Part shown: one piece after another, positions 54,119 through 62,771 of the stretch
Numbering within the stretch: the first letter of the stretch is position 1
Layout: each line of letters starts with the position of its first letter
DNA from: Flavobacterium bernardetii
Lineage (GTDB): Bacteria; Bacteroidota; Bacteroidia; Flavobacteriales; Flavobacteriaceae
Length of the DNA: 64,000 bases
Direction: 5' to 3'
Assembly: GCF_011305415.1 (NCBI RefSeq)
Contig: NZ_JAANOQ010000008.1
Location: 1-64,000 of the forward strand
Program-made: the position numbers and the translations under genes
Notes under the pieces: model-generated
Databases searched by the model: none
What the model saw: only the letters and a program-made list of their open reading frames with translations
What the model was told of the DNA's origin: nothing

Positions 54119-55033
54119 ATGAAAAAACTTATCATAGCAGCTGGAACCGGATTTTTAGGCCAGGTTTTAGTCGACCATTTCAAAGATTCTTTCGATGAAA
54201 TTGTCATTCTCACGAGAGGAAAATCTGAGAATAAGAACAACATCAAATATGTAAACTGGAATGCCAAAACATTTTCTGGTTGGGAAAAGGAATTAGAAAA
54301 CACAGATGTTTTAATCAATTTAGCAGGGAAATCTGTGGATTGCAGATACAACGAAAAAAACAAACAAGCGATTTTTAACTCTAGAATTGAGAGTACCAAA
54401 ATTTTAAATGAAGCCGTTTTACAATGTGAAAATCCACCGAAACATTGGTTAAATTCTTCGACTTCTACTATTTATTGTTTTTCATTAGACAAACAAATGG
54501 ATGAAACTACTGGAGAAATTGGTAACGACTTCTCTATGAACATCGCTAAAAGTTGGGAAAAAGCGTTCTTCGAAACTAAAACTCCGAAAACTTTAAAAAC
54601 AGCGTTACGAACTTCTATAGTTTTAGGAAAAAATGGCGGTGCATTTATTCCATTAAAAACTTTAGCAAAACTAGGAATGGGCGGAAAACAAGGAAATGGT
54701 AAGCAATTTATCAGTTGGATTCACGAAAAAGATTTTGCCAGAGCCGTTGCTTTTGTTATCGAAAACAAATTGGAAAACGAGATCAATATAGTGTCTCCAA
54801 ATCCGATTAGAAACGTAGACTTTATGTCGAAATTACGAAAAACGGTTGGTATGCCGTTTGGATTTTCTCAACCGAAATGGCTATTAGAATTGGGTTCAAA
54901 AATAATTAATACCGAAACCGAATTGGTTTTGAAAAGTCGAAACGTAATTCCAAAACGCTTACAAGAAAACGGATTTATTTTTAAGTACGATTCAGTAGAT
55001 AAAACATTTGAAAATTTATTACAAAAAAATTAG
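54119..55033 (+). CDS. TIGR01777 family NAD(P)-binding oxidoreductase
   Basis: 304 residues, an extended SDR/epimerase-like fold: AAGTGFLGQVLVDHFKD (nucleotide binding), VLINLAGKSVDCRY, LNSSTSTIYC and the C-terminal DUF1731-like FGFSQPKWLLELGSKI. Members are often called cell-division inhibitor SulA homologues, which is misleading. Its usual partner, an SRPBCC-fold protein, is encoded just downstream. Confidence 0.88.
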   Translation: MKKLIIAAGTGFLGQVLVDHFKDSFDEIVILTRGKSENKNNIKYVNWNAKTFSGWEKELENTDVLINLAGKSVDCRYNEKNKQAIFNSRIESTKILNEAVLQCENPPKHWLNSSTSTIYCFSLDKQMDETTGEIGNDFSMNIAKSWEKAFFETKTPKTLKTALRTSIVLGKNGGAFIPLKTLAKLGMGGKQGNGKQFISWIHEKDFARAVAFVIENKLENEINIVSPNPIRNVDFMSKLRKTVGMPFGFSQPKWLLELGSKIINTETELVLKSRNVIPKRLQENGFIFKYDSVDKTFENLLQKN

Positions 55034-55089
55034 ACACAGATTTCACAGATTAACACAAACCAATCTGTGAAATTTGAGTAAATCTGTGT
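55034..55089. repeat. Compound inverted repeat between two cluster genes
   Basis: ACACAGATTTCACAGATT (55034-55051) pairs with two right-hand segments: AATCTGTGAAAT (55062-55073) and AAATCTGTGT (55080-55089). The sequence looks like a dispersed flavobacterial element rather than a terminator, as there is no T-run. Confidence 0.7.
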
Positions 55090-55109
55090 TACCAATACTT
55101 TTAATTAAA

Positions 55110-55559
55110 ATGACAACCATAAAAATCACCACAAACTATTTCGCAACCATTGAAACCGTTTTCGATACCAATCGAAATATCGATATTCATCAGCAATCGG
55201 CAAGTAAAACTAAGGAAGTTGCTATTGCTGGAATTACATCTGGATTAATAAATAAAAACGAAACCGTGACTTGGAAAGGCAAACATTTTGGCGTGTATTT
55301 AACACATCAAAGTCTTATTTCTGAAATGGATTTCCCCACTTATTTTGTAGATGAACAACTAAAAGGACAATTTAAAAGTTTCAAACATCAGCATCTTTTC
55401 AAACAAAAAGAAAACTATGTAGAAGTGACAGATGTTTTAGAATACGAAACGCCTTTTGGCATTTTCGGCCAACTTTTCGATAAATTACTATTGAAAAAAC
55501 ATTTGACGAATTTCATCATACATAGAAATGCGGTTTTGAAAAATTTAGCAGAGAAATAA
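55110..55559 (+). CDS. SRPBCC (START-like) family protein
   Basis: 149 residues from ATG 55110 (MTTIKITTNYFATIETVFDT); an upstream in-frame ATG at 55074 lies inside the inverted repeat at 55034-55089 and is rejected. The pattern (hydrophobic-pocket beta strands, VTWKGKHFGVYLTHQSLISE, YVEVTDVLEYETPFGIFGQL) matches SRPBCC ligand-binding proteins. It likely works with the TIGR01777 protein upstream. Last gene of the cluster. Confidence 0.75.
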   Translation: MTTIKITTNYFATIETVFDTNRNIDIHQQSASKTKEVAIAGITSGLINKNETVTWKGKHFGVYLTHQSLISEMDFPTYFVDEQLKGQFKSFKHQHLFKQKENYVEVTDVLEYETPFGIFGQLFDKLLLKKHLTNFIIHRNAVLKNLAEK

Positions 55560-55569
55560 ACCTACAAGT

Positions 55570-56391
55570 TTAATCGTAAACAAAAACTAACATCAACCAC
55601 CAAAAAACAGGAATCGCTTCCACCCAGAAACTAGTATAATATCTCGATCGATTTTCATTGGCAAAATATAAAAACAAAGCAATAGAACCTGAAACTATAA
55701 TTTTAAAAAGTAGTGGTGTATAATCATGATTCGCTTCGTATAAAAATTCTAAAAGAAGCAAAACAATCAAAAGTCCGTAGCCTAATAATTTGGTCTTTTC
55801 TACCCCTATTTGTTGCGGAACGGTTTGTAAATGTGGATCATCGGTATTAATATCTATGATTTCGAAAATCAAAACCAATACAAAAATCAGTATAAATCTT
55901 TGAATACTCAGTAATAAAACGTCAGATGTAAATCCAACTTTTGCGTTAATTAATGGAAGAATTACGGTAACGCCAACCCAGCACAAACTCACAATGTAAA
56001 TCTTTATGCCTTTCCAATTTCTAGCATTTCGTTTATTTGGAAAAAACGGCAAAGTATAAAGCAACAACAATACAAAAACAAAAACTCCTACAGATTGGGT
56101 GATAAATTGCAATTTTAGAAAATAATAAAAACTAGCTAACCCACTAAAAATACTAAGGAGAATAATCAACCTCAATTCTTTCTTAATCGTTATTTTGTTT
56201 AACCTTGCCAACGCATCGTATTTTACAAAATTATAACCTACAATAGTTCCGAAAAAAGCAAAGGCTTTCACCTCAAAATTTTCTGATATGTTGAAGAAGT
56301 ACATTGTCATGGAAACCAATGCAAAAGCCGATAAAGCCACGTGCAAACTGCTTTTAATATAAAAATCAAATATTTTCTTCCATATCACCAT
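55570..56391 (-). CDS. UbiA-like membrane protein with altered Asp motif
   Basis: 273 residues, about eight membrane helices. The second UbiA-type Asp motif is recognisable (FEIIDINTDDPHLQTVPQQI), but the first (NDxxDxxxD) reads YNFVKYDALARL, with Phe in place of the first Asp. It is therefore either a diverged prenyltransferase or a non-catalytic relative. Its 3' end lies 10 bp from the convergent SRPBCC gene. Confidence 0.65.
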   Translation of the reverse strand: MVIWKKIFDFYIKSSLHVALSAFALVSMTMYFFNISENFEVKAFAFFGTIVGYNFVKYDALARLNKITIKKELRLIILLSIFSGLASFYYFLKLQFITQSVGVFVFVLLLLYTLPFFPNKRNARNWKGIKIYIVSLCWVGVTVILPLINAKVGFTSDVLLLSIQRFILIFVLVLIFEIIDINTDDPHLQTVPQQIGVEKTKLLGYGLLIVLLLLEFLYEANHDYTPLLFKIIVSGSIALFLYFANENRSRYYTSFWVEAIPVFWWLMLVFVYD

Positions 56392-56489
56392 TCAACAAAA
56401 ATAATCAAAGTGTTAATAACAAGCCTTATTAGTTGATAAAAATCACAAAATTTCAGTTTAAAAGCGATTATTTTTAACAGATTAATAAT

Positions 56490-56497
56490 TACTTTTG
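56490..56497 (+). promoter_or_regulatory. -7 element of gcvP
   Basis: TACTTTTG matches TAnnTTTG, 35 bp before the gcvP ATG. Confidence 0.5.
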
Positions 56498-56532
56498 TAT
56501 CCAAATTTAAACACAACTTATTTTTATATATA

Positions 56533-59376
56533 ATGAGAACAGATGCTTTTGCTTTAAGACACATTGGAACTGGTGAAAACGACCTAAACCATATGTTACA
56601 AACTATTGGAGTTGATTCACTAGATCAATTAATTTTTGAAACTATTCCAGACGATATTCGCCTTAAAAACGAATTAAATTTAGACGAACCAATGACAGAA
56701 TATGAATACTTAAATCATATTCAAGAATTAGGTAAAAAGAATAAAGTTTTCAAATCATATATTGGTTTAGGATACAACCCAGCAATTGTTCCTGCAGTTA
56801 TTCAAAGAAATATTTTTGAAAACCCAGGTTGGTATACTGCATATACGCCTTATCAAGCAGAAATTGCTCAAGGTCGTTTAGAAGCGATTTTGAATTTCCA
56901 AACAACAGTTATCGAATTAACAGGAATGGAAATTGCAAATGCTTCTTTATTAGACGAATCTACTGCTGCTGCAGAAGCAATGGCATTATTATTCGATGTA
57001 CGTTCTCGTGATCAAAAGAAAAACAACGTAACGAAATTTTTCGTTTCAGAAGAAATATTACCACAAACACTTTCTGTTTTACAAACACGTTCTACACCAC
57101 TTAAAATTGAATTAGTAGTTGGAAATCATGAAACTTTCGATTTCTCTAAAGAATTTTTCGGAGCCATCTTACAATATCCAGGAAAATATGGTCAAGCAAA
57201 CGACTATACTTCATTTATAGCAAAAGCAGCTGAAAACGAAATTAAAGTAGCTGTTGCCGCTGACATTTTATCTTTAGCTAAATTAAAATCTCCAGGTGAA
57301 ATGGGCGCTGCTGTTGTAGTTGGTACGACGCAACGTTTTGGTATTCCAATGGGTTACGGTGGACCTCACGCCGCTTTCTTCGCCACAAAAGACGAATACA
57401 AACGTTCAATGCCAGGAAGAATTATTGGTGTTTCAATTGATGTAAACGGAAACCGTGCCTTACGTATGGCATTAGGAACTCGTGAACAACACATTAAACG
57501 TGAAAAAGCAACTTCTAACATTTGTACTGCTCAGGTTTTATTAGCGGTTATGGCTGGAATGTATGCGGTTTATCACGGACCAAAAGGATTAAAATATATT
57601 GCAAATAAAGTACACGCTTCTGCACACACAACTGCTGAAGAATTAAATAAATTAGGGGTTTACCAAACGAATACTTCTTTTTTCGATACGATTTTAGTAA
57701 AAGCAGATGCTGCTAAAGTAAAAGCGATTGCAGAAAGAAATGAAGTAAACTTCTTTTATGTTGATGCAGAAACGATTTCGATTTCATTCAACGAAACGAC
57801 TTCGATTAACGACATCAACCAAATTATCGGAATTTTCGCAGAAGCAACTGGAAAAGAATTTACACCTGTAAAAATCCTTTTACCTTCTGGAAGAATTACT
57901 GAAAACTTAGAAAGAACGTCAACTTTCTTACAACATGATGTTTTCAACAATCATCATTCGGAAAGTCAATTGATGCGTTATATCAAAAAATTAGAACGTA
58001 AAGATTTATCGTTAAATCATTCTATGATTTCTTTAGGATCTTGTACGATGAAATTAAATGCTGCTGCCGAAATGTTGCCTTTATCTATGGCAAATTGGAA
58101 CAACATGCACCCTTTTGCTCCTATCGAACAAGCGGAAGGTTATTTAACTATGCTTAAAAAATTAGAACAACAGTTAAATGTCGTTACTGGTTTTACAGGT
58201 ACAACTTTACAACCTAACTCTGGTGCTCAAGGTGAATATGCTGGTTTAATGGCTATTCGTGCGTATCATTTATCTCGTGGAGATGATCACAGAACGGTTT
58301 GTTTAATTCCTTCTTCTGCACACGGAACTAATCCGGCTTCTGCAGCAATGGCTGGAATGGACATTATCGTTACAAAAACAACTCCAGAAGGAAATATTGA
58401 TGTAGAAGATTTAAGAGCTAGAGCTATTGAATTTAAAGATAGATTATCATGTTTAATGGTAACTTACCCTTCAACTCACGGTGTTTTTGAAAGTTCAATT
58501 ATCGAAATTACAGACATTATTCACGAAAATGGTGGATTAGTATATATGGATGGTGCGAATATGAATGCACAAGTTGGATTAACCAATCCTGCTACAATTG
58601 GTGCTGACGTTTGTCACTTAAACTTACACAAAACCTTCGCAATTCCTCACGGTGGTGGTGGACCAGGTGTTGGACCAATTTGTGTGAACGATAAATTAGT
58701 TCCTTTCTTACCAACAAATCCTGTAATTAAAGTAGGTGGTGATCAAGCGATTACAGCTATTTCTGCTGCTCCTTATGGTTCGGCTTTAGTTTGCTTAATT
58801 TCTTACGGATACATTTGTATGTTAGGTGCGGAAGGCTTAACAAAATCTACGAAACACGCTATTTTAAATGCGAATTATATGAAAGCGCGTTTAGAAGCAC
58901 ATTATCCAGTTTTATATTCTGGAGAAATGGGAAGAGCGGCTCACGAAATGATTTTAGATTGTCGTGCTTTTGAAGACAACGGAATCAAAGTAACGGATAT
59001 CGCAAAACGTTTAATGGATTATGGTTTCCACGCGCCAACGGTTTCTTTCCCAGTTGCTGGAACTTTAATGATTGAACCAACTGAATCAGAAGATTTAGCA
59101 GAATTAGATCGTTTTTGTGATGCGATGATTTCAATTCGTAAAGAAATTGCAGCTTCAACAAAAGACGATGCTCAAAATATCTTGAAAAACGCTCCGCATA
59201 CTTTAGCTATGGTTACTGCAAACGAATGGGTTTATCCATATTCTCGTGAAAACGCAGCTTATCCATTAGAGTACATTGCTGAAAATAAATTCTGGCCAAC
59301 TGTTCGTCGTGTTGATGAAGCGTATGGAGATAGAAATTTAGTTTGTAGCTGTGCACCAATTGAAGCGTACATGTAA
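56533..59376 (+). CDS. gcvP: Glycine dehydrogenase (P protein), single-chain form
   Basis: 947 residues. The N-terminal half (FALRHIGTGENDLNHMLQTI) and C-terminal half each form a PLP fold, fused in one chain. The PLP lysine is Lys700 in LNLHKTFAIPHGGGGPG. It decarboxylates glycine and passes the aminomethyl group to the H protein of the glycine cleavage system. The gcvT and gcvH genes are not in the window. No glycine riboswitch is evident upstream. Confidence 0.97.
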   Translation: MRTDAFALRHIGTGENDLNHMLQTIGVDSLDQLIFETIPDDIRLKNELNLDEPMTEYEYLNHIQELGKKNKVFKSYIGLGYNPAIVPAVIQRNIFENPGWYTAYTPYQAEIAQGRLEAILNFQTTVIELTGMEIANASLLDESTAAAEAMALLFDVRSRDQKKNNVTKFFVSEEILPQTLSVLQTRSTPLKIELVVGNHETFDFSKEFFGAILQYPGKYGQANDYTSFIAKAAENEIKVAVAADILSLAKLKSPGEMGAAVVVGTTQRFGIPMGYGGPHAAFFATKDEYKRSMPGRIIGVSIDVNGNRALRMALGTREQHIKREKATSNICTAQVLLAVMAGMYAVYHGPKGLKYIANKVHASAHTTAEELNKLGVYQTNTSFFDTILVKADAAKVKAIAERNEVNFFYVDAETISISFNETTSINDINQIIGIFAEATGKEFTPVKILLPSGRITENLERTSTFLQHDVFNNHHSESQLMRYIKKLERKDLSLNHSMISLGSCTMKLNAAAEMLPLSMANWNNMHPFAPIEQAEGYLTMLKKLEQQLNVVTGFTGTTLQPNSGAQGEYAGLMAIRAYHLSRGDDHRTVCLIPSSAHGTNPASAAMAGMDIIVTKTTPEGNIDVEDLRARAIEFKDRLSCLMVTYPSTHGVFESSIIEITDIIHENGGLVYMDGANMNAQVGLTNPATIGADVCHLNLHKTFAIPHGGGGPGVGPICVNDKLVPFLPTNPVIKVGGDQAITAISAAPYGSALVCLISYGYICMLGAEGLTKSTKHAILNANYMKARLEAHYPVLYSGEMGRAAHEMILDCRAFEDNGIKVTDIAKRLMDYGFHAPTVSFPVAGTLMIEPTESEDLAELDRFCDAMISIRKEIAASTKDDAQNILKNAPHTLAMVTANEWVYPYSRENAAYPLEYIAENKFWPTVRRVDEAYGDRNLVCSCAPIEAYM

Positions 59377-59431
59377 TATTAAAGTACGATTTTAGATTTA
59401 CGATTTTCGTAGTCTAAAAACAAACAACTTT

Positions 59432-59470
59432 AAAATCCCAAATTCCAATTCGGTTTTTGGGATTTTTTTT
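59432..59470 (+). terminator. Terminator of gcvP
   Basis: AAAATCCCAAA (59432-59442) pairs with TTTGGGATTTT (about 59456-59466), then a T-run. Confidence 0.85.
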
Positions 59471-59511
59471 TGAAATATGATAAATATCAATTTCTTCAAG
59501 AAGGAATGTTG

Positions 59512-59519
59512 TAAATTTG
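59512..59519 (+). promoter_or_regulatory. -7 element of the truncated haemoglobin gene
   Basis: TAAATTTG matches TAnnTTTG. It overlaps the in-frame TTG at 59517, which rules that out as start and favours ATG 59541. Confidence 0.55.
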
Positions 59520-59540
59520 AAGTGCAAAAAATTGAACAAA

Positions 59541-59912
59541 ATGAAAGACATAGAAACCCGTGAAGATATCATCCTAATCATAAGAAATTTTTACGATAGA
59601 TTATTAAAAGACCAATCTATCAATTTCTTTTTTACTAAAGCAACTCACGTAGATCAACATTTAGAAGAACATTTTGAAACTTTAGCAACCTTTTGGGAAC
59701 AAGGTTTATTTTTAAAAGGCGGTTATACTAACAACATGTTTCAAATTCATAAAGACATTCACGATAAACATCCTTTCACTCACGAACATTTCGAAATTTG
59801 GTTAGATCATTTTTATACTTCCATTACAGAAAGTTTCGAAGGTAATAAAGCCGACCAAATGAAAACTATGGCACTGAACATGGCAACTGTAATGAAAATA
59901 AAGTTTGCATAA
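59541..59912 (+). CDS. Group III truncated haemoglobin
   Basis: 123 residues from ATG 59541 (MKDIETREDIILIIRNFYDR), decided by the promoter element just upstream. The 2-on-2 globin pattern of group III is seen in LKDQSINFFFTKA, FWEQGLFLKGGYTNNMFQIH and HPFTHEHFEIWLDHFY, which includes the proximal His region. It binds haem; roles in O2/NO or redox handling are proposed for the family, none proven here. Confidence 0.9.
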   Translation: MKDIETREDIILIIRNFYDRLLKDQSINFFFTKATHVDQHLEEHFETLATFWEQGLFLKGGYTNNMFQIHKDIHDKHPFTHEHFEIWLDHFYTSITESFEGNKADQMKTMALNMATVMKIKFA

Positions 59913-59945
59913 ATTCTGAAATCAATAAAAAAAAGGAATTATTTT

Positions 59946-59982
59946 AACAATTTCGTAATAATTAATTAATTTACGAATTGTT
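59946..59982. other. Imperfect inverted repeat between the globin and KAS III genes
   Basis: AACAATTTCGTAA (59946-59958) and TTACGAATTGTT (59971-59982) pair with one bulge across an AT loop. It may be a weak terminator or a regulatory site. Confidence 0.35.
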
Positions 59983-60031
59983 AAGCCTTTTATGACTCTC
60001 AATTTAGTAATTTAGACTAAAATTTGCCGAA

Positions 60032-61090
60032 ATGAATATTAAAATTACTGGCTCAGGAAGCTACATACCTACAGAAAAAGTTACGAATTTAGATTTCGCA
60101 AAGCATTCTTTTTTAAATGAGGATGGTTCTGATTTTCCGTATTCAAATGAAATGGTTGCAGAAAAATTTTTAGAAATTACTGGAATTCAAGAACGCAGAT
60201 ATGTTAGCGATGATTTAGTGACTTCAGATATTGCCTTAATTGCCGCTCAACGTGCTATTGAAGATGCAAAAATTGATCCTGAAACTTTAGATTATATTAT
60301 TTTCGCACATAATTTCGGAAACGTAAAACACGCTGCAATTCAAGCAGATGCGGTGCCAACTTTAGCATCTCGTGTCAAACAAAAATTACGTATAAAAAAC
60401 CCATATTGTGTGGCTTATGATATGCTTTTCGGTTGTCCTGGCTGGATTGAAGGAGTTATTCAAGCGCAAGCTTATATCAAAGCTGGAATGGCGAAAAAAT
60501 GTTTAGTCATTGGTGCCGAAACCTTATCAAGAGTCGTTGACATTCACGATAGAGATTCTATGATTTATTCGGACGGAGCTGGCGCTACAGTTATTGAAGC
60601 TACCGAGGAAGAAGGCGGTATAATTAGCCATGCTTCTGCAACTTACGCGACAGACGAAGCGGATTATTTATATTTCGGAAATTCATTTAATAAAGAGTTA
60701 GATGCAGATGTGAGATACATCAAAATGCACGGTCGAAAAATTTACGAATTCGCACTAAACAATGTTCCAAATGCGATGAAATTATGCTTAGAGAAAAGTG
60801 GCTACGAAATCACAGATATCAAAAAAGTATTGATTCATCAGGCCAATGAAAAAATGGACGAAGCTATTATTCATCGTTTTTTCAAATTATATAACCAATC
60901 TCCTCCAGAAGGTGTGATGCCAATGAGTATTCACAAATTAGGAAATTCAAGTGTGGCGACAGTTCCAACTTTATATGATTTAATCGTAAATGGAAAAATT
61001 GAAAATCAAGAATTAAAAAAAGGCGATGTGATTATTTTTGCTTCAGTTGGAGCAGGAATGAATATTAATGCGATTGTTTATAAAGTTTAA
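60032..61090 (+). CDS. 3-oxoacyl-ACP synthase III (KAS III/FabH-like)
   Basis: 352 residues with the KAS III triad: Cys135 (LFGCPGW), His269 (IHQANEKMDEAI) and Asn305 (LGNSSVATVPTLYDL). It condenses an acyl-CoA with malonyl-ACP. The sequence is longer than housekeeping FabH and the gene is next to methyltransferase, glycosyltransferase and Mla genes, so it may serve a specialised lipid or resorcinol-type pathway rather than general fatty acid synthesis; undecided. Confidence 0.85.
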   Translation: MNIKITGSGSYIPTEKVTNLDFAKHSFLNEDGSDFPYSNEMVAEKFLEITGIQERRYVSDDLVTSDIALIAAQRAIEDAKIDPETLDYIIFAHNFGNVKHAAIQADAVPTLASRVKQKLRIKNPYCVAYDMLFGCPGWIEGVIQAQAYIKAGMAKKCLVIGAETLSRVVDIHDRDSMIYSDGAGATVIEATEEEGGIISHASATYATDEADYLYFGNSFNKELDADVRYIKMHGRKIYEFALNNVPNAMKLCLEKSGYEITDIKKVLIHQANEKMDEAIIHRFFKLYNQSPPEGVMPMSIHKLGNSSVATVPTLYDLIVNGKIENQELKKGDVIIFASVGAGMNINAIVYKV

Positions 61091-61094
61091 TTTT

Positions 61095-61180
61095 TTTTTG
61101 TTTAAAGTTTCAGGTTTAAAGTTTCAGGTTTATTTACTATTTTTACACTCTTGTTTTAAACTTGAAACATTAAACTTGAA
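61095..61180. repeat. Intergenic AGTTTCAGGTTTAAA repeat
   Basis: TTTAAAGTTTCAGGTTT is present twice in tandem and again in inverted form (AAACTTGAAACATTAAACTTG). The reverse complement of the unit also appears upstream of groEL (about 21318-21338). A dispersed intergenic repeat with no gene. Confidence 0.6.
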
Positions 61181-61191
61181 ACAGTATTAAA

Positions 61192-61737
61192 ATGTACGAA
61201 AAAACATATCCTAGCAAGCGCTTCAATATTACTTTAGATTTTTTAAAAAAACATATATCCACTTCTGAAACCATTTTCGATTTAGGTGTTCCTAATCCGT
61301 TTTCGAAAATTATGTTAGAAAATGACTATAAAGTTATCAATACAAAAGGGGAAGATTTAGATGCGAATCAGAACGCTTTACGCGAAGAAAATTACGATGT
61401 TTTTACAGGTTTTGAAATTTTCGAACATTTATTAAATCCGTATACTGTTTTAGAAAACGTAAAATGTGATAAAGTTTTAATTTCTATTCCTTTACGTTTA
61501 TGGTTTTCATCGGCATACAGAAGTAAAACCGACAAATGGGACAGACATTACCACGAATTTGAAGATTGGCAATTGGATTGGTTGTTAGAAAAAACTGGCT
61601 TTAAAATTATCGATAGTGTGAAATTCACGCATCCTGTGAAAAAAATTGGTTTCCGTCCGTTATTGAGATGGTTTACACCAAGATATTATTTGGTTTACGC
61701 TGAAAGAAGCACCCTAACCCCTAAAGGGGGAATATAA
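61192..61737 (+). CDS. SAM-dependent methyltransferase (class I, type 11-like)
   Basis: 181 residues. A degenerate motif I (IFDLGVPNPFSKIMLENDY) is followed by VFTGFEIFEHLLNPYTVLEN, typical of small Methyltransf_11/23-like enzymes, and HYHEFEDWQLDWLLEKTGF. The last residues (STLTPKGGI) are encoded within a hairpin-forming repeat at 61708-61735, so the original C terminus may have been altered. Substrate unknown. Confidence 0.75.
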   Translation: MYEKTYPSKRFNITLDFLKKHISTSETIFDLGVPNPFSKIMLENDYKVINTKGEDLDANQNALREENYDVFTGFEIFEHLLNPYTVLENVKCDKVLISIPLRLWFSSAYRSKTDKWDRHYHEFEDWQLDWLLEKTGFKIIDSVKFTHPVKKIGFRPLLRWFTPRYYLVYAERSTLTPKGGI

Positions 61738-61821
61738 AACGCAAAATAAGTTTTATAATGAACAAAATAAAATCAACACAAAATACTTCCAACTCCCCCT
61801 TCGGGGGCTGGAGGGCTTACT
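61708..61821. repeat. Pair of GC-rich REP-like hairpins read as protein ends
   Basis: CCCTAACCCCTAAAGGGGGA (from about 61713) and CTCCCCCTTCGGGGGCTGGA (from about 61794) are GC-rich, hairpin-forming elements in an AT-rich genome. The first supplies the last codons of the methyltransferase, the second codes for SPFGGWRAYY near the N terminus of the glycosyltransferase. They form the two sides of one composite repeat. Confidence 0.7.
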
Positions 61822-62663
61822 ACATTATCATTCCTGCTTATAACGAAGAAGCTTTTATGGCTTTGACCTTACAATCTTTAGTAGAACAAACGGTTTTGCC
61901 ATCTAAAATTGTTGTGGTGAATGATAGTTCTACGGATAGTACGGCAGAAATTGTGACTTCTTATTCAGAAAAATTTCCGTTTATTACTTTAGTCAATAAA
62001 AAATCGGATGCGATTCATCTTCCAGGAAGTAAGGTAATTCAAGCTTTTCATGAAGGTGAAAAACATATTGATGACAATTACGATATTATCGTAAAAGTGG
62101 ATGCCGATTTAATTTTTCCAAACCATTATTTCGAAACAATTATCAAACATTTCCAATCTGATTCAAAAATTGGAATGGCAGGTGGATTTTGTTATATAGA
62201 AAAAAATGGCGATTGGGTTTTAGAAAACCTAACCGACAAAGACCATATTCGTGGTGCTTTAAAAGCTTACAGAAAAGAAACATACAAGCAAATTGGTGGC
62301 TTAAAACCAGCAATGGGTTGGGATACTGTAGACGAATTACTTTGTAAATTCTATAATTGGAAAGTCATTACTGATGAAAGTTTACACGTAAAACACTTAA
62401 AACCAACAGGTGCCAGTTATAACAAAGCGGCGCGTTACAAACAAGGTGAAGCTTTTTATAGTTTAGGTTACGGAATTTTCATTACAGCAATAGCTTCTTT
62501 AAAATTAGCGAGTAGAAAAGGAAAACCATTATTGTTCATCGATTACATAATGGGATTTTGGAAAGCCAAATCTTCAGGAAAACAATTATTTGTTAATTCC
62601 GAACAAGCCAAATGGATACGAAACTACCGTTGGAAAAAAATGAAAGCGAAGTTATTCAATTAG
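61758..62663 (+). CDS. Family 2 glycosyltransferase
   Basis: 301 residues. After a repeat-encoded N terminus (MNKIKSTQNTSNSPFGGWRA) the GT-A fold starts at YYIIIPAYNEEAFM; the likely DXD is in KVDADLIFP, and the acceptor motif resembles GWDTVDELLCKFYNW. There is a hydrophobic segment near 230-250 but no clear anchor. It probably transfers a sugar in envelope or lipid glycosylation. Without the repeat-derived part the protein could begin near YYIIIPAYN, but no ATG is found there. Confidence 0.85.
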   Translation: MNKIKSTQNTSNSPFGGWRAYYIIIPAYNEEAFMALTLQSLVEQTVLPSKIVVVNDSSTDSTAEIVTSYSEKFPFITLVNKKSDAIHLPGSKVIQAFHEGEKHIDDNYDIIVKVDADLIFPNHYFETIIKHFQSDSKIGMAGGFCYIEKNGDWVLENLTDKDHIRGALKAYRKETYKQIGGLKPAMGWDTVDELLCKFYNWKVITDESLHVKHLKPTGASYNKAARYKQGEAFYSLGYGIFITAIASLKLASRKGKPLLFIDYIMGFWKAKSSGKQLFVNSEQAKWIRNYRWKKMKAKLFN

Positions 62664-62771
62664 CCAATTAAAAATTAGCCAATTCATCAATTAAAAATAT
62701 TATGTAATTTTCAAATTGGCACATCGGTAATTGACACATTAATTTACTATTTTAGCAGATATTTTTAAACT

